Assembly: GCA_035496935.1 (NCBI GenBank)
Contig: DATJED010000011.1
Coordinates: forward strand, 186,001 to 250,000
Direction of reading: 5' to 3'
Source of the DNA: Pseudopedobacter sp035496935
GTDB lineage: Bacteria; Bacteroidota; Bacteroidia; Sphingobacteriales; Sphingobacteriaceae
Length of the DNA stretch: 64,000 nt
How positions within the stretch are numbered: position 1 is the first letter of the stretch; every line of letters begins with the position of its first letter. The notes below the pieces were generated by a model. The model saw nothing but the letters and a program-made list of their open reading frames with translations, was not told where the DNA came from and searched no databases. Position numbers and translations under genes: made by a program. Below, piece after piece: positions 45,778 through 56,800 of the stretch.

Positions 45778-48700
45778 TTATAGGCCTATACGAATGCCCA
45801 ATTGCATTGATTTATACTGAGGATTCATTCCTAAATCAACCCCACGAGCAAAAATACTTTCATTGCCACTAAATTCTGGGTCGTACCCTAAATAATTGGT
45901 GATGGTAAATAAGTTGTTAGCGACGGCATAAACCGTTGCGCTTCTGATAAAGTTCGATTTTAAAGGCAGATTATAGCCTAATGATAACGATCTTAAACGC
46001 AGATAAGAACCATCTTCAATCCACCTGTCAGAGAAACGAGCATTTTGCATAGGATCACCAAATGCTACAGCTGGCACAGTTGTAATCTGACCGTCGGTTC
46101 TCCAGCGATTATTGATACTTAACGTTTGGTTTTGGTGGCCCGACATGCTTTCTAGGTTTGCCCGTAAACCATTATAAATATCATTGCCCAAACTGTAGGT
46201 GAAAATCGCATCTAAAGTAAAGCGTTTGTAATTTAATTTATTGCTGTATGAACCTACTAATTCGGGGTTGGCGTCGCCAATAATCTGTTTATCCTGCTCA
46301 TCAATTATATTATCACTATTGGTATTTACAAAGCGTACATCGCCACCTTTAAAAGGAACCAAAGCGCCATCGGCTGTTTTGTTCAACAGGCCTGAGCTAG
46401 TAGCTTCAGCATCAGATGCATAAACGCCATTGGTGTTATAACCGTAGAACAGATTTGCTTTTTCTCCTACTCTTGTTAAAATGGTAGCTCCGCCATAACT
46501 GGTCAATAAATCCTGGCCGCCGGGTAGAGTATTTACTTTGTTTTTATTGGTGGCAAGGGTTAAACCCATATCCCATTTTAAATCATTTTTGTTAATGATA
46601 CGACCGGTTATGCCTAGCTCGAAACCCGTATTTTGCATACCGCCACTATTGGTAACAGCAAAATTAAATCCGGTTGAAGTATAAACGGGCTCGTAGATTA
46701 CCATATCGCTAATTTTGTTATGGTAAAAATCTGCGCTCACGTTAAGGCGTTCGTTTAAGAAAGAAGCATCTATACCGGCATTAAATTTAGCGTTGGTTTC
46801 CCATTTCAATTCGGGATTGCCAATATTTCCTCTTACCAAACCTTGGCGTCCTAAAAAGTTTTGAGAAACGTAATAGGATTTAGCGGTATAATTTCCGAAG
46901 TCATCATTTCCGGCCAAGCCATAGCTCAAACGTAATTTTAGGCTTTCCACAAAATTATTGTTGGCCATAAAATCTTCGGAAGAGATTAACCACGATGCCG
47001 CTATTGAGGGTAATACGGCATAACGGTAGTTCCCTAAATTTAATACATCGGGGATTTGCTGGCCAAAACGAGAAGATCCATCTACCGAAAGGTTAAAAGC
47101 AAGGAAATATTTGCTATAAGCAGCATAGTTTAAATTGAGATAGGTATTTAACCAGTTCCATTTCCCCAACGAACCGCCAATGGTTCTTAAAGTGCTCTGT
47201 CCACTGTTTAAGGTGATGAAATCATCGCTAGCGGTGTTATAACTTAGACCTGTATCATATTCTGATTTGCTACTGTTGTACCTAAAACCAACGTTTGCAC
47301 TTAAATTTTGATTTGTGTTAAAATTGTGTTTAAAACTTAGCCATGTATCGTTATAAACTGTAAATAGGCGTTGCAACGCAGCAGAGGTTTCATTGTAACC
47401 AACAGCCGTAGACAAGGTATCAGAAGCGATGCCAACGCTTGGTAAAAACATGTTTTCTCTCACTTTATTGAAGCTTACACCTAACAAAGTATTTAAAGTG
47501 AATTTTGGATTAAAAGTGTAATTAAAACCTACCGAACCAGCAAAGCGGTAACTGCTACTTTGGGCAACTAAAGCATCCGAAACCGCAACTGCAGGGTTGC
47601 TGATTCCAAAAATATCGGTATCTGCAAAATTTGGAGAAGCTACTCCCGTTTCGGACATTACATTCGGAGAAAGGAAAGGAGATTTAATTAAAGAAAGATA
47701 TAAAGGTGCTTTTTTGCTTTCCAAGCCCTGGTTGTTCAAATCCTGCTCGCTACGGCTAAAAGACAAGTTTGTATAAGCTTTTACCCTTTTACTTAGGTTT
47801 AAATCTGCGTTAAAACGGGTTTGGTAACGGGTTAAATTATTGTTGTTTACAATTCCATCGTTATCGGTATAACCTAAGGATAGGGCGTAAGTTGCAATGT
47901 CATCACCACCAGTTACTTTTAAATAATAATTCTGACTGGTTGCATCGTCCTTAACTTTATTTTGCCAGTTGGTGTTATTATGATAGGTGTAAAAATCTGC
48001 GTTGGGGTCATCATTCATATACGGTTGTGCCTGAATTTGGGCATCTGTTAACCCTTGGCTTTTCAGTAATTCAGAAAGGTAGATCCGATAATCGTTGGCC
48101 TGCATTACCGGTAAATTCTTTACATCTAAGTTTAAGCCTCCAGAAGCAGAAAAGTCTAATCGTGTAGCGGCATCTTTTGCCTTGCCAGTAGTAATCAATA
48201 AAACGCCATTTCCACCGCGTGTACCATACATAGCTGTTCCATCTTTAACCAATGTAATATTGTCAATGTCTTTGATATCAATTGTTGAAAGAGGGTTGTT
48301 TTGATGTCCTTCTACTAAAGAAGCACCGTAGGCATTATTGTCAAAAATCACTCCATCCACTACAATAAGTGGTTGGTTGGTACCATATAAAGAGTTATAA
48401 CCTCTTAAATACATATTAGCGCCAATATCCGGAGTACCTGATTTTCTTACCACATCTAAACCCGCAAAACTGCCTTGTAAATAACTGTCGGGTGTTTCGG
48501 TAGGTTTGTTATAACCACCGTTGATATTTACTGTATTTACGGCGTAAGGAATTCTGCTTTTGAGTTCAGCGCCAAAAGGTAAAACGGCTACATCATAAAC
48601 AGAACCGAAAGCATCTTCATAAAGGGTAATATTTATCGACGACCGGCCTTTTAACGCAACTTCTTTGTTTTGATAGTTGGATCCCGAAACCATAATAGCG

Positions 48701-48969
48701 CCTTTTAAATTAGGAACATTAATACTAAACTTCCCGCTGTCATCAGTAATAGCAGCAGAAAAGCCAGGTACGCTAATATTTATCCCTACTAGTGGTTTGC
48801 CTGTTGCCGCATCGATAACCACGCCGCTTACTTTTATTTTTTGACTAGCTGTTTTCGCAGGGGTTGCTTTTTGTGTAACCTCGGTTTGTGCAAATACTGG
48901 TGTAGCGGCCGTAATTAACAACAGGCCTGGCACCAACAATTTCTTTACCGATTTTTTAAATATATGCAT
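45778..48969 (-). CDS. SusC/RagA-type TonB-dependent outer-membrane transporter (copy C)
   Basis: A 1063-residue receptor: signal peptide (ending PVFAQ), a Lys/Thr/Ala-rich linker, carboxypeptidase-regulatory-like domain (KVSGVVIDAATGKPLVGINI), plug (YLQGSFAGLDVVRKSGTP, MYLRGYNSLYGTNQPLIVVD) and a beta-barrel ending LGIRIGL. Two departures from classical SusC are visible: no VVIGYGTQ-type segment before the plug, and a shortened KDGTAMYGTRGGNGV in place of the usual KDAASAAIYGSRAANGV. It is a paralogue of copy A, with shared WQN.V, YYLKVTGGD, ARFN.DLNL and QDL..QG segments. It lies between a FAS1 lipoprotein gene and its SusD. Confidence 0.92.
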   Translation of the reverse strand: MHIFKKSVKKLLVPGLLLITAATPVFAQTEVTQKATPAKTASQKIKVSGVVIDAATGKPLVGINISVPGFSAAITDDSGKFSINVPNLKGAIMVSGSNYQNKEVALKGRSSINITLYEDAFGSVYDVAVLPFGAELKSRIPYAVNTVNINGGYNKPTETPDSYLQGSFAGLDVVRKSGTPDIGANMYLRGYNSLYGTNQPLIVVDGVIFDNNAYGASLVEGHQNNPLSTIDIKDIDNITLVKDGTAMYGTRGGNGVLLITTGKAKDAATRLDFSASGGLNLDVKNLPVMQANDYRIYLSELLKSQGLTDAQIQAQPYMNDDPNADFYTYHNNTNWQNKVKDDATSQNYYLKVTGGDDIATYALSLGYTDNDGIVNNNNLTRYQTRFNADLNLSKRVKAYTNLSFSRSEQDLNNQGLESKKAPLYLSLIKSPFLSPNVMSETGVASPNFADTDIFGISNPAVAVSDALVAQSSSYRFAGSVGFNYTFNPKFTLNTLLGVSFNKVRENMFLPSVGIASDTLSTAVGYNETSAALQRLFTVYNDTWLSFKHNFNTNQNLSANVGFRYNSSKSEYDTGLSYNTASDDFITLNSGQSTLRTIGGSLGKWNWLNTYLNLNYAAYSKYFLAFNLSVDGSSRFGQQIPDVLNLGNYRYAVLPSIAASWLISSEDFMANNNFVESLKLRLSYGLAGNDDFGNYTAKSYYVSQNFLGRQGLVRGNIGNPELKWETNAKFNAGIDASFLNERLNVSADFYHNKISDMVIYEPVYTSTGFNFAVTNSGGMQNTGFELGITGRIINKNDLKWDMGLTLATNKNKVNTLPGGQDLLTSYGGATILTRVGEKANLFYGYNTNGVYASDAEATSSGLLNKTADGALVPFKGGDVRFVNTNSDNIIDEQDKQIIGDANPELVGSYSNKLNYKRFTLDAIFTYSLGNDIYNGLRANLESMSGHQNQTLSINNRWRTDGQITTVPAVAFGDPMQNARFSDRWIEDGSYLRLRSLSLGYNLPLKSNFIRSATVYAVANNLFTITNYLGYDPEFSGNESIFARGVDLGMNPQYKSMQLGIRIGL

Positions 48970-48985
48970 AGAGTTTTTTCTGATA

Positions 48986-50458
48986 TTAATTAATAGGTAC
49001 CAATTTTATATAATCAAGAGAAAGTGCTGTTGGTTCGGTACTTGAAGCTCCTAAAGACGAAACTAAAAAGGCGTAGAGTGTACCAAAATTTTCTGGAGTA
49101 TATTCTCCGAGGTAGGTCTCCCTATAAGTAACCGGGTTGGCTGAATCAAAAGGTAGCACTTCCTTATATTCCGTTCCCGCCATTGAGTCATTATATTTTC
49201 TGGCAGGATTAAACTTAACAGCCATTGAAAAAGAGGTAGTTAAAATATCGTTAATGCTACGCCAGTAAACTGCATATTTAGTAGAGTTTACTACGGTTTT
49301 ATAACGGTAATGGTATAAAGGATTCGGCGATGAGGTGATACTTGTAGATTGGATTTCATCAAATAAGAATCCGTCCGGAGATTTTTGCCTTTTATAAACT
49401 ACAGCGGATTGAGAGCGGATGGAATCGGTTAGTTCGCCTTGGATAATGATAGTTGGAATTTTATTTTCCAAAACTTTGTATCCAATACTGTTTACCACAT
49501 AAGCTATTCCGTTACTTAATTGTCGGCTTTCCACTACAGCGTTTTTATCTAAATGGATTTTAACTCCTGTAACACTAGTTAAAGAATCAGGAAGATTGTT
49601 CAAATCATAAGTCCCTCTGATTACTAGATCCCTTACCGCGCTAAATTTGCTTTCTATATCGGTTATTTCTGGGCTTGTTGTTTTGTAAAAAGGCTTCAAT
49701 TTATCTACTTCCGAATCAAAAGCTGCATCATTTAAAATAATTACCGTTAGGGTACTATCTTCACTAGAAAGATCTGCTATTTTTTTAAAATACTGATTGC
49801 GAACTACAGGGAACGTGGTGCCTTCTTGGAATACGGTTTCTCCGGTTACCGGATCAATAAATAAGGGAACTCCCTGTGTGGTGTCAATTTCGGTGAAGTT
49901 TAAACTTGCAATATAGGTAGCCTGTTTTTGCGCTAATGCGGATGATTGTAAATATTCCCAAGCATTCGGTTTAGGAATAGCGGCTTCATCTACGGTATGC
50001 AGAACGCCATTTTTAAGGTAAACATCGGCAGTTACTATATTCGCGTTCTCAAAAGTATTTGCGGTGAAAGTGATGTTCTTTCCATTTAGCGTTCTAATAA
50101 TTAAAGATGGATTTGGTTTTTGTGTAAAATACGATTGGTAAGAAATATGGTTGCCAACAAAAGCCTTAAGCTTTTCATCGTCATTTACAATTGTTTGATC
50201 CAAATTTTCTAATGCGCTATTTAATGGTGCCCAAACTGTAAATGTTTTTGCACTTGCCAGAACTTTATCGTAACCGGTTTTTACCAGGTAACTGTTAAAT
50301 AAACTTAAATCTGCTTCCTCGCTAATTTGGGAGGCCAGCGTTTTATCAAGCATCTGCATGTTCAGTTCGTTATGATCTTTCCATACATCTTTACAGGATG
50401 TGATAAGTATCATTCCGAACATTGCTACAAATGCTAAACTTTTTCTAATTGAATTCAT
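48986..50458 (-). CDS. Fasciclin (FAS1) domain lipoprotein (490 aa), SusC/D-linked
   Basis: Lipoprotein with signal ending LITSC (Cys22). The first FAS1 domain covers about residues 38-160 (YLVKTGYDKVLASAKTFTVW, KAFVGNHISY, NGVLHTVDEAAIP). A second degenerate FAS1-like unit ends NGIAYVVNSIGYKVL, and a beta-rich C-terminal region contains YRYKTVVNSTKYAVYWRSI. Same length class, domain order and gene position as the FAS1 lipoprotein at 766-2253, of which it is the paralogue. The SusC start lies 16 bases downstream. A surface glycan-binding or complex-assembly role next to SusC is inferred. Confidence 0.8.
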   Translation of the reverse strand: MNSIRKSLAFVAMFGMILITSCKDVWKDHNELNMQMLDKTLASQISEEADLSLFNSYLVKTGYDKVLASAKTFTVWAPLNSALENLDQTIVNDDEKLKAFVGNHISYQSYFTQKPNPSLIIRTLNGKNITFTANTFENANIVTADVYLKNGVLHTVDEAAIPKPNAWEYLQSSALAQKQATYIASLNFTEIDTTQGVPLFIDPVTGETVFQEGTTFPVVRNQYFKKIADLSSEDSTLTVIILNDAAFDSEVDKLKPFYKTTSPEITDIESKFSAVRDLVIRGTYDLNNLPDSLTSVTGVKIHLDKNAVVESRQLSNGIAYVVNSIGYKVLENKIPTIIIQGELTDSIRSQSAVVYKRQKSPDGFLFDEIQSTSITSSPNPLYHYRYKTVVNSTKYAVYWRSINDILTTSFSMAVKFNPARKYNDSMAGTEYKEVLPFDSANPVTYRETYLGEYTPENFGTLYAFLVSSLGASSTEPTALSLDYIKLVPIN

Positions 50459-50485
50459 CCGTTCGTTTTTGTTTTCGTTTAATCT

Positions 50486-50519
50486 CCATTGAAAACCCAG
50501 TTCAATGGGTCTTCAATGG
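50486..50519. terminator. Intercistronic inverted repeat
   Basis: CCATTGAA (50486-50493) and TTCAATGG (50501-50508) form an 8-bp stem with a 7-base loop in the 93-base gap between two FAS1 genes; TTCAATGG recurs at 50512-50519. There is no strong T-run on the minus strand, so attenuation or transcript processing is more likely than full termination. The hairpin at 726-746 is at the same junction in the other cassette. Confidence 0.45.
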
Positions 50520-50551
50520 CTTGATCTTGTATTTGTTTTGAAATCCTAAGG

Positions 50552-52285
50552 TTAAGGTCTAGGAATTAGTGTTCCATCTGTTTTAAATTTCGGATATTGT
50601 TGATCGTCGTTTACCGGGATAAACTGGATCAGATCTATGTTGTTTGTAGTTTGTGAACCGTTAATAGCCGTTAAACGCAACCAATACCTGCCTGTTTGCC
50701 CAATATCTGCAATACCCATTTGGCGAGAAACTACAGAACCAGAAGTATTTTCCATGTAGGTTTTATAGCCGATAGCTTCCTCCACATCCGACGGTTGTCC
50801 TGGCCTTTTAGTGATGAAGCTTAAAACTCGGGCATTAGAAAGTACCGTCCTTTGGGCATCCTCACCTTCATCAGCACCTATAGAGGCCTGTACTTCGGTA
50901 GTTGTCCCTCCGTTACTTGATGATTGTTTTTGGGTATAATAGCCAATCCAAACCTTGTATTTGCCACGAATTAACAATGGTGTTTTAAATTCTACCCATC
51001 CAGGTCTTGAAGAACTTCCTCCTGTAGTCAGAGGTACGACTAAACAATCTTGATTATATCCGTATTTGGAGGTTCCCTGGCCGGAACCATATCTGTAAAT
51101 TAAACCCTTCTCGTCTCCCGAAAATTTGATTTCGGACAAGGTTCCTGCCTCTTCTACACTAAATTCATAGTTTTTTACACCATAATATTCTTTGTTTTTT
51201 ACCAGTTCTGGGAAAGTACAAACATCAAAATCTACACGGTAAGGAGACCTTTTTTTGATGGTAAAGTTTGTTGCTGCGTTATGTATAACTCCGTTGGTTG
51301 CGGATACATCACTGGTGTTACGGGGCAACTCAATACCAAGCTCGTGAACTCCATTAAAAATATCATCATTAATTAAGACTGTTTCGCCACTCAATTTAGC
51401 TGTTATAACTTCTAACGGAGCTAAAGTATTGTGTGCTGTGCTGTTTACAATATCTGCAAGATATTTTGCATCATTTAAAATATGATATTCTAAAAATAAA
51501 TGTAAGCTATCGGCCGGTAGGGTAGGGTCGCCCGTATCGGAATATTTGGTAGCTAAATCCGCATAGCTATTAATACCTGCCGAAGCGAAAACATTATTGG
51601 TCTCCGCAATTACGGTCAAAAATTTCTCGCTTTCTACTGTATTATCTGCCGGATTGATATTTAACCGGTCATATAAATTTGCAGCTTTTAAGGCTTCGGT
51701 AAATATACTGTAATTAGGGTCGGTTTCTAAAGTTTGTGCCAGTGTTAAGCTAGACGGAATCAACACATCATCAATAGCATGTATTAAACCATTCCCTACA
51801 GAAATATTAGATGTAACGATATTTGCCTGCCTGTTTACTCTTATTTTTGTATTGCCATTACTGGTTTCGGAACCTGTAATTAAATATTGGCCATACATGG
51901 TTAATTGAGGCAACTTTCCGTCGGTAAATTGTTCGGTAGAAACAGAATCTTCCAATAAATGGAAACGAATAAATTGTTTCCAATCATCGCCATTAATTTC
52001 TTCTACTGTCGCTTTGTTTTGCGATTGCAAATAGGCTTTAATTGCAGTGTTGTTTGGTGCAAATAGTGTATAACTGCCATAGGCATCTAAAAAGGACGCC
52101 GTACCCGAAAGTTTAAGAACTTTGGAAAGTTCTGAAAACTCGTCGGGGTGTTCCTGTAAATATTTAGTAATGTTTGGTCTATTTACCACAGATGATACGA
52201 TGGTAGATTTCCGACATGCAGAAAACATCGCCAACATGCTTACTATAAGCATGCATCCCAATGAAAATTTAACTAAATGTTTCAT
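50552..52285 (-). CDS. Fasciclin (FAS1) lipoprotein with C-terminal beta domain (577 aa)
   Basis: Lipoprotein (lipobox MFSAC, Cys24) with two FAS1 domains: about 37-175 (FSELSKVLKLSGTASFLDAY, YTLFAPNNTAIKAYL, NGLIHAIDDVLIP) and about 178-365 (LETDPNYSIFTEALKAANLY, SLHLFLEYHIL, NGVIHNAATNF). A C-terminal beta-sandwich follows (about 370-577) with VEFKTPLLIRGKYKVWIGY and NNIDLIQFIPVND. This last domain matches the partial protein at 2-709. FAS1 units are known adhesion or assembly modules; the C-terminal domain may bind glycan (inference). Gene order SusC, SusD, this gene, FAS1, SusC, SusD suggests co-function in uptake. Confidence 0.85.
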   Translation of the reverse strand: MKHLVKFSLGCMLIVSMLAMFSACRKSTIVSSVVNRPNITKYLQEHPDEFSELSKVLKLSGTASFLDAYGSYTLFAPNNTAIKAYLQSQNKATVEEINGDDWKQFIRFHLLEDSVSTEQFTDGKLPQLTMYGQYLITGSETSNGNTKIRVNRQANIVTSNISVGNGLIHAIDDVLIPSSLTLAQTLETDPNYSIFTEALKAANLYDRLNINPADNTVESEKFLTVIAETNNVFASAGINSYADLATKYSDTGDPTLPADSLHLFLEYHILNDAKYLADIVNSTAHNTLAPLEVITAKLSGETVLINDDIFNGVHELGIELPRNTSDVSATNGVIHNAATNFTIKKRSPYRVDFDVCTFPELVKNKEYYGVKNYEFSVEEAGTLSEIKFSGDEKGLIYRYGSGQGTSKYGYNQDCLVVPLTTGGSSSRPGWVEFKTPLLIRGKYKVWIGYYTQKQSSSNGGTTTEVQASIGADEGEDAQRTVLSNARVLSFITKRPGQPSDVEEAIGYKTYMENTSGSVVSRQMGIADIGQTGRYWLRLTAINGSQTTNNIDLIQFIPVNDDQQYPKFKTDGTLIPRP

Positions 52286-52305
52286 AAAATTATAATTGGT
52301 CCTAA

Positions 52306-53871
52306 TTATTGGTAAAATGGATTTTGCACCAATGCTTTATTTGCCTGCAGCTCGGTAAAGTAAATAGGCAGGTAATGGCTACGGTGATCTTTGAATTTAT
52401 TAATAACAGTTTGTTGTTTACTAGGAATGGCTTTAGCCGCTACAATATCTAAAAGTAATTGCTCGTTTTCGTAATTGTTGCGTTTAGCATTTCGCAGGAT
52501 ATCGTACCATCTTTTGCCCTCAAAAGCAAATTCACGAGAGCGTTCATCAAAAATGTATTTAGAGATATCTTCGGTTTCTGCTATAGGCAAAGGTACTTCT
52601 ACCGTTCCGGAGTTTAAGTTTGCCAGCGCATTTCTTGATAGACGTAAATTGTTTACGATGTTAATAGCCTCGGTATTGTTGGCTTCGTCTCCAGGGTTTA
52701 ACCAAACTAACGCTTCTGCTTTCATCAGTAATACATCGCTGTAACGATACACAAACCAATGTGAAAATGAAGTGCTGCTTGTTCTTCCGTTGGTGTATTT
52801 TACAATGGCGCTAGTAGCTTCAGACATAGAGGTGTTATTTCCTCTGATGTCTCGGTTATTTGGATCGAAAACATCAACACCAAATAAATCTCCTTCTGCA
52901 ATAGGGTCAACGGCTTTAAATTCTGCTGATACAGCAAACATATCCCAAAAAGGATTTGTTACTTGATCATCAAACTGGAACTCAAAAATACCTTCTACGG
53001 AATTACCTTTAAAAAATACGCTGTTGTACCACGCAAATTGTTGTGTACCAACAGGAAATAACTGGTATTTCTTGGAATCAATCACCTTGTCACAAGCATC
53101 AATACAGTTTTGGTAATCTTCCATCCATAAATAAGCATCGGCCAAAATGGTATAGGCTGTGTATTTTGTAATTCTTCCCCTGTCTTCAGCCAAATTTCCA
53201 TAAGTTTCGGGCGCATTTTCCGACGCATATTTAACGTCGCTGATTATCTGTTGATAAATTTCCTGATCTGTGCTTTTCGGTAATTGTTCGATATCCGTAT
53301 CACTCTCGGTAACGCTTAACTTTAAAGGAACTTCTTTAAAATTCCTTAACAAGTAAAAATACATCAAACCTCTTAACGCATAGGCTTCAGAAAGGTAAGC
53401 CTTGTACTGGGTTTCTGTAAGGGTTTTATCTTTCTGCAGAACTTTTGGACCGTTTTGGATTACATCATTACAGTAGTTAATGGTTCTGTAAACTGCTTCC
53501 CAGTTTACCAAACTATTGGTTGATGAAAGTTCTGTACGCAACATGTATAATTCATCACGTTTTATGTTGTTTAAACTCGAAAGATCTTCCCCGCCTCCGT
53601 TATCAGTAGCCGTAGTAACTTGGTCGCCACGTAATTCGCCCCATATAAAAAGGTATTTGGCTAATGGCATAGCAGAGCCTTTAAGTAACGAAGCATAACA
53701 ACCCATTACTGCGCCTTTCAGCTGTTCTTTTGTTTGCCAATATTCCTGGTCTATTAAACCGTCCTCAGGTTTAAGCTCTAGCCATTTTTTGCAGGAACTT
53801 CCTGTTAAGCACAGCAACAGCATACAAACTAACAGTACTTTAGTGTTTATATATTTTATATTCTGTTTCAT
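52306..53871 (-). CDS. SusD/RagB-type nutrient-binding lipoprotein (copy D)
   Basis: A 521-residue lipoprotein (lipobox LTGSSC, Cys27). It has the SusD N-terminus (WLELKPEDGLIDQEYWQTKEQ, LKGAVMGCYASLL), helical region (EAYALRGLMYFYLLRNFKEVPL) and C-terminal signature YIFDERSREFAFEGKRWYDILR, ending QANKALVQNPFYQ. It is more like classical SusD than copies A and C. It pairs with the SusC read just before it (11-base gap) and is followed after 20 bases by the 577-residue FAS1 lipoprotein. Confidence 0.93.
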   Translation of the reverse strand: MKQNIKYINTKVLLVCMLLLCLTGSSCKKWLELKPEDGLIDQEYWQTKEQLKGAVMGCYASLLKGSAMPLAKYLFIWGELRGDQVTTATDNGGGEDLSSLNNIKRDELYMLRTELSSTNSLVNWEAVYRTINYCNDVIQNGPKVLQKDKTLTETQYKAYLSEAYALRGLMYFYLLRNFKEVPLKLSVTESDTDIEQLPKSTDQEIYQQIISDVKYASENAPETYGNLAEDRGRITKYTAYTILADAYLWMEDYQNCIDACDKVIDSKKYQLFPVGTQQFAWYNSVFFKGNSVEGIFEFQFDDQVTNPFWDMFAVSAEFKAVDPIAEGDLFGVDVFDPNNRDIRGNNTSMSEATSAIVKYTNGRTSSTSFSHWFVYRYSDVLLMKAEALVWLNPGDEANNTEAINIVNNLRLSRNALANLNSGTVEVPLPIAETEDISKYIFDERSREFAFEGKRWYDILRNAKRNNYENEQLLLDIVAAKAIPSKQQTVINKFKDHRSHYLPIYFTELQANKALVQNPFYQ

Positions 53872-53882
53872 ATTTCTAATTA

Positions 53883-56800
53883 TTAAAAGCCAACAGTTAA
53901 ACCTAATGTGTATGTTCTTGACGGTGGCGTTAAAGCATTATCAACCGGATATGTAAAAGGTGTGTTTTTTCCTCTGATATCTACGTCAGGATCTTGCCCG
54001 GTATAGTTTGTCCAAGTGTATAAATTTTGGCCTGTTACATAAATTCTTCCGCTTTTGATATTCAGTTTTTGTAGAATTGACTTACCGAACATATAGGTAA
54101 ATGTTACTGAATTTAACCTCAAGAAAGAACCATCTTGGATATATCTGTCGGATCCGAGCCAATTGTATCCTTCTTTGTATAAGGCTCTTGGCATATCGGT
54201 TTCATCACCAGGGTTGCGCCATCTTCTTAACACAGCGGTGCTTTGGTTGTTAAATCCGTAGAGATTGGTAGTACTTATTTGTGCCCCATTAACTACGTCG
54301 TAACCATTACGGAAGTTAAAATAGGCTGCTAGTTTTAGGCTTCCTTTATAGGTAATACTTGGACCAAAACCTCCATTAAATTTAGGGATACCATTTCCTA
54401 AATAAACCATATCGGCTTCATCTATGTTGCCATCATAGTTAACGTCTTCATAAATGGCATCTCCGGCTTGAAAAATGTAATCAACCGTTGGATAATTGTA
54501 TCTCATGTATTTTTCTTGACCGTTAGGGCCAATAATTACATTGCCGTCGGCGTCTTTGGCTTTGGTGTCTTCCTGCGTTTTATAAACTCCTTTAAACTTA
54601 AAGCCATAAAATGAGCCGAAAGGATTGCCCTCTACTAAATACGATTTGTATTGACCTTGGTTTGGAAGTCCAACTACACTTTCGCGAGGATAAAATTCTG
54701 AAATAGACTGAATGCTGTTTGCATTCCTTGAAATATTTAAATCAAAATCTGCCCGCCAAGTTTTGTTTTTAATTGGTGTAGTTTGGATACCGATTTCCCA
54801 TCCATCATTGTTCATGGTGCCGATGTTCATATCAACAGAAGTGTAACCCGTAATGTTAGGGATGGTTAGGTCGTTGAAATATAAATCTTTAGTGGTGTTT
54901 TGATAAATTTCAGCATCTATCATCACCCGGTTATTGAACATCCACAAGTTAAAACCTAAGTTTTTACCTACAATAGTCTCCCATTTTAGTTGCGTTAAAG
55001 CCATGTTGTCTCTGCCTACCGCAGAATTATCTAAATAGGTGTAAGAAAAAGGACTGTAACGACTGAAATAAGCATAATTGCTACCTGGTGCGTTTGGTGT
55101 AGAACCATAACTCGCCCTTATGCTCAGATCATCTAAAAATGTACTGAATTTTTGCATGAACGGTTCTCCTGATACTCTCCACCGGGCAGAAATTCCTGGG
55201 AAAACACCAAATCGGTTATCGGGACCGTATTTAGAGTTTCCGTCGATACGAGCATTCAAACTAAGAATGTAGCGATCTAACCATTGATATTGCGATTGAA
55301 ACACTAAACCCATAGAGCGTGATTGTGACCTGCCCGAATTTAAGCCCAGCCCAGAGCCATTGGTAACCGATAGTACGGAGGGATCCTGTAAATAAGACGA
55401 TGCCGTATTTGATGTTGTTGCGCCGTATGAGGATGAACGGGAGTCGCTAGTTTGAAAAGAAACTAAATTTTGCCATGAGTTCTTATCAGTAGAAAACGGC
55501 GTGTAAACAAGGTTTAATTTGGTTTGTATACTGTAAGAATCGCCGTCAGAATCTGAAGCTTTGTTTACGGTAGTTTCATTGCTTGGTCTTCCGGTAGCAA
55601 TTTGTGGCAAAAACGTTTTTGATTTATTGTTATTGATATCAAAAACAACATCTCCGGTAAAATATAATTTGTTTTGGGGTAATACGCTGTATCTTAAATT
55701 GAAACGCGGGGTAATGCGTTCTCCGTACAATTTACTAGAACCTTCATTAGCCATTGCTAAAGGATTATACGTACCGCTGTATTTTCCTTGAATATTTTCT
55801 TCGGGTGAGAAATAAACGTCGGTAATGTTGCCGTATTCGTCATACTCGTAAGGAGACATATTTGGCATTTTATTAAATGCGACCGAACGCAGACTGCTGG
55901 TATAGCTTAAATTATTGTTTAAATGTGTATATGTTAAATCGGTACGGAAACTAAGTCTGTCTGAAACTTCATAATCTAAATTGATTTTTGTGGTTATACG
56001 GGTTAAATCAGTTCCAACGGTAGTTCCTGTTTGGTTTAAGTAACCCACAGAGGCATAGTAACGGGTTTTATCTCCACCGCCGCTCATAGAAATGTTATGA
56101 TCTTGCGTTATTCCGGTTTGTGTCACCAAATCCGCCCAATTGGTGTTATTGCTGTAATTATAATAGTAATAGGCATCTAACGGATCGTATTGAAAAGCTT
56201 TATTCTGACCGTTATTTCCTAAAAAATCTAAAGGTAAACCTGTGGCGTTCATAACCTCTTCGGGTATAAGCGATGAGTATTGATTACCGGTCAAAAACGG
56301 TATAGAATTAGGCTGGTAAGCTAAAGCACCTTTAAAATTGTAATTTACTGAAGGTTTACCCATCTTTCCTCTTTTGGTATTGATGAGTAATACGCCATTA
56401 GCTGCCTTGCCACCCCATAGTGCAGTAGAAGCGGCATCCTTCAAAACAGTAATATCTAAAATATCAGAAGGGGCAATGTTCAATAGTTGAGCATATCCCT
56501 GGTCATCTGCGGTTCCGAAATTGAAATCGTCTGGTACTTCGGTTTCGTAAGGCATACCATCTAAAACAATTAACGGTTGAGAAGAACCATTGATAGAAGA
56601 TGTACCGCGGATACGGATGGACATTCCTGCTCCCGGATCACCGGAAGTAGTGCCGAAATCGACTCCCGTTAACCTTCCTTGTAAGGCCTGATCTATAGAT
56701 CCTACAGAAAGCTGATCTATTTTTGCAGCGTTTATTGTTGAAGTTGCCCGAGTCGAGTTTCTGGCAAGAACCGGCAAATCGCTCACTGGCGCTTCATGAC

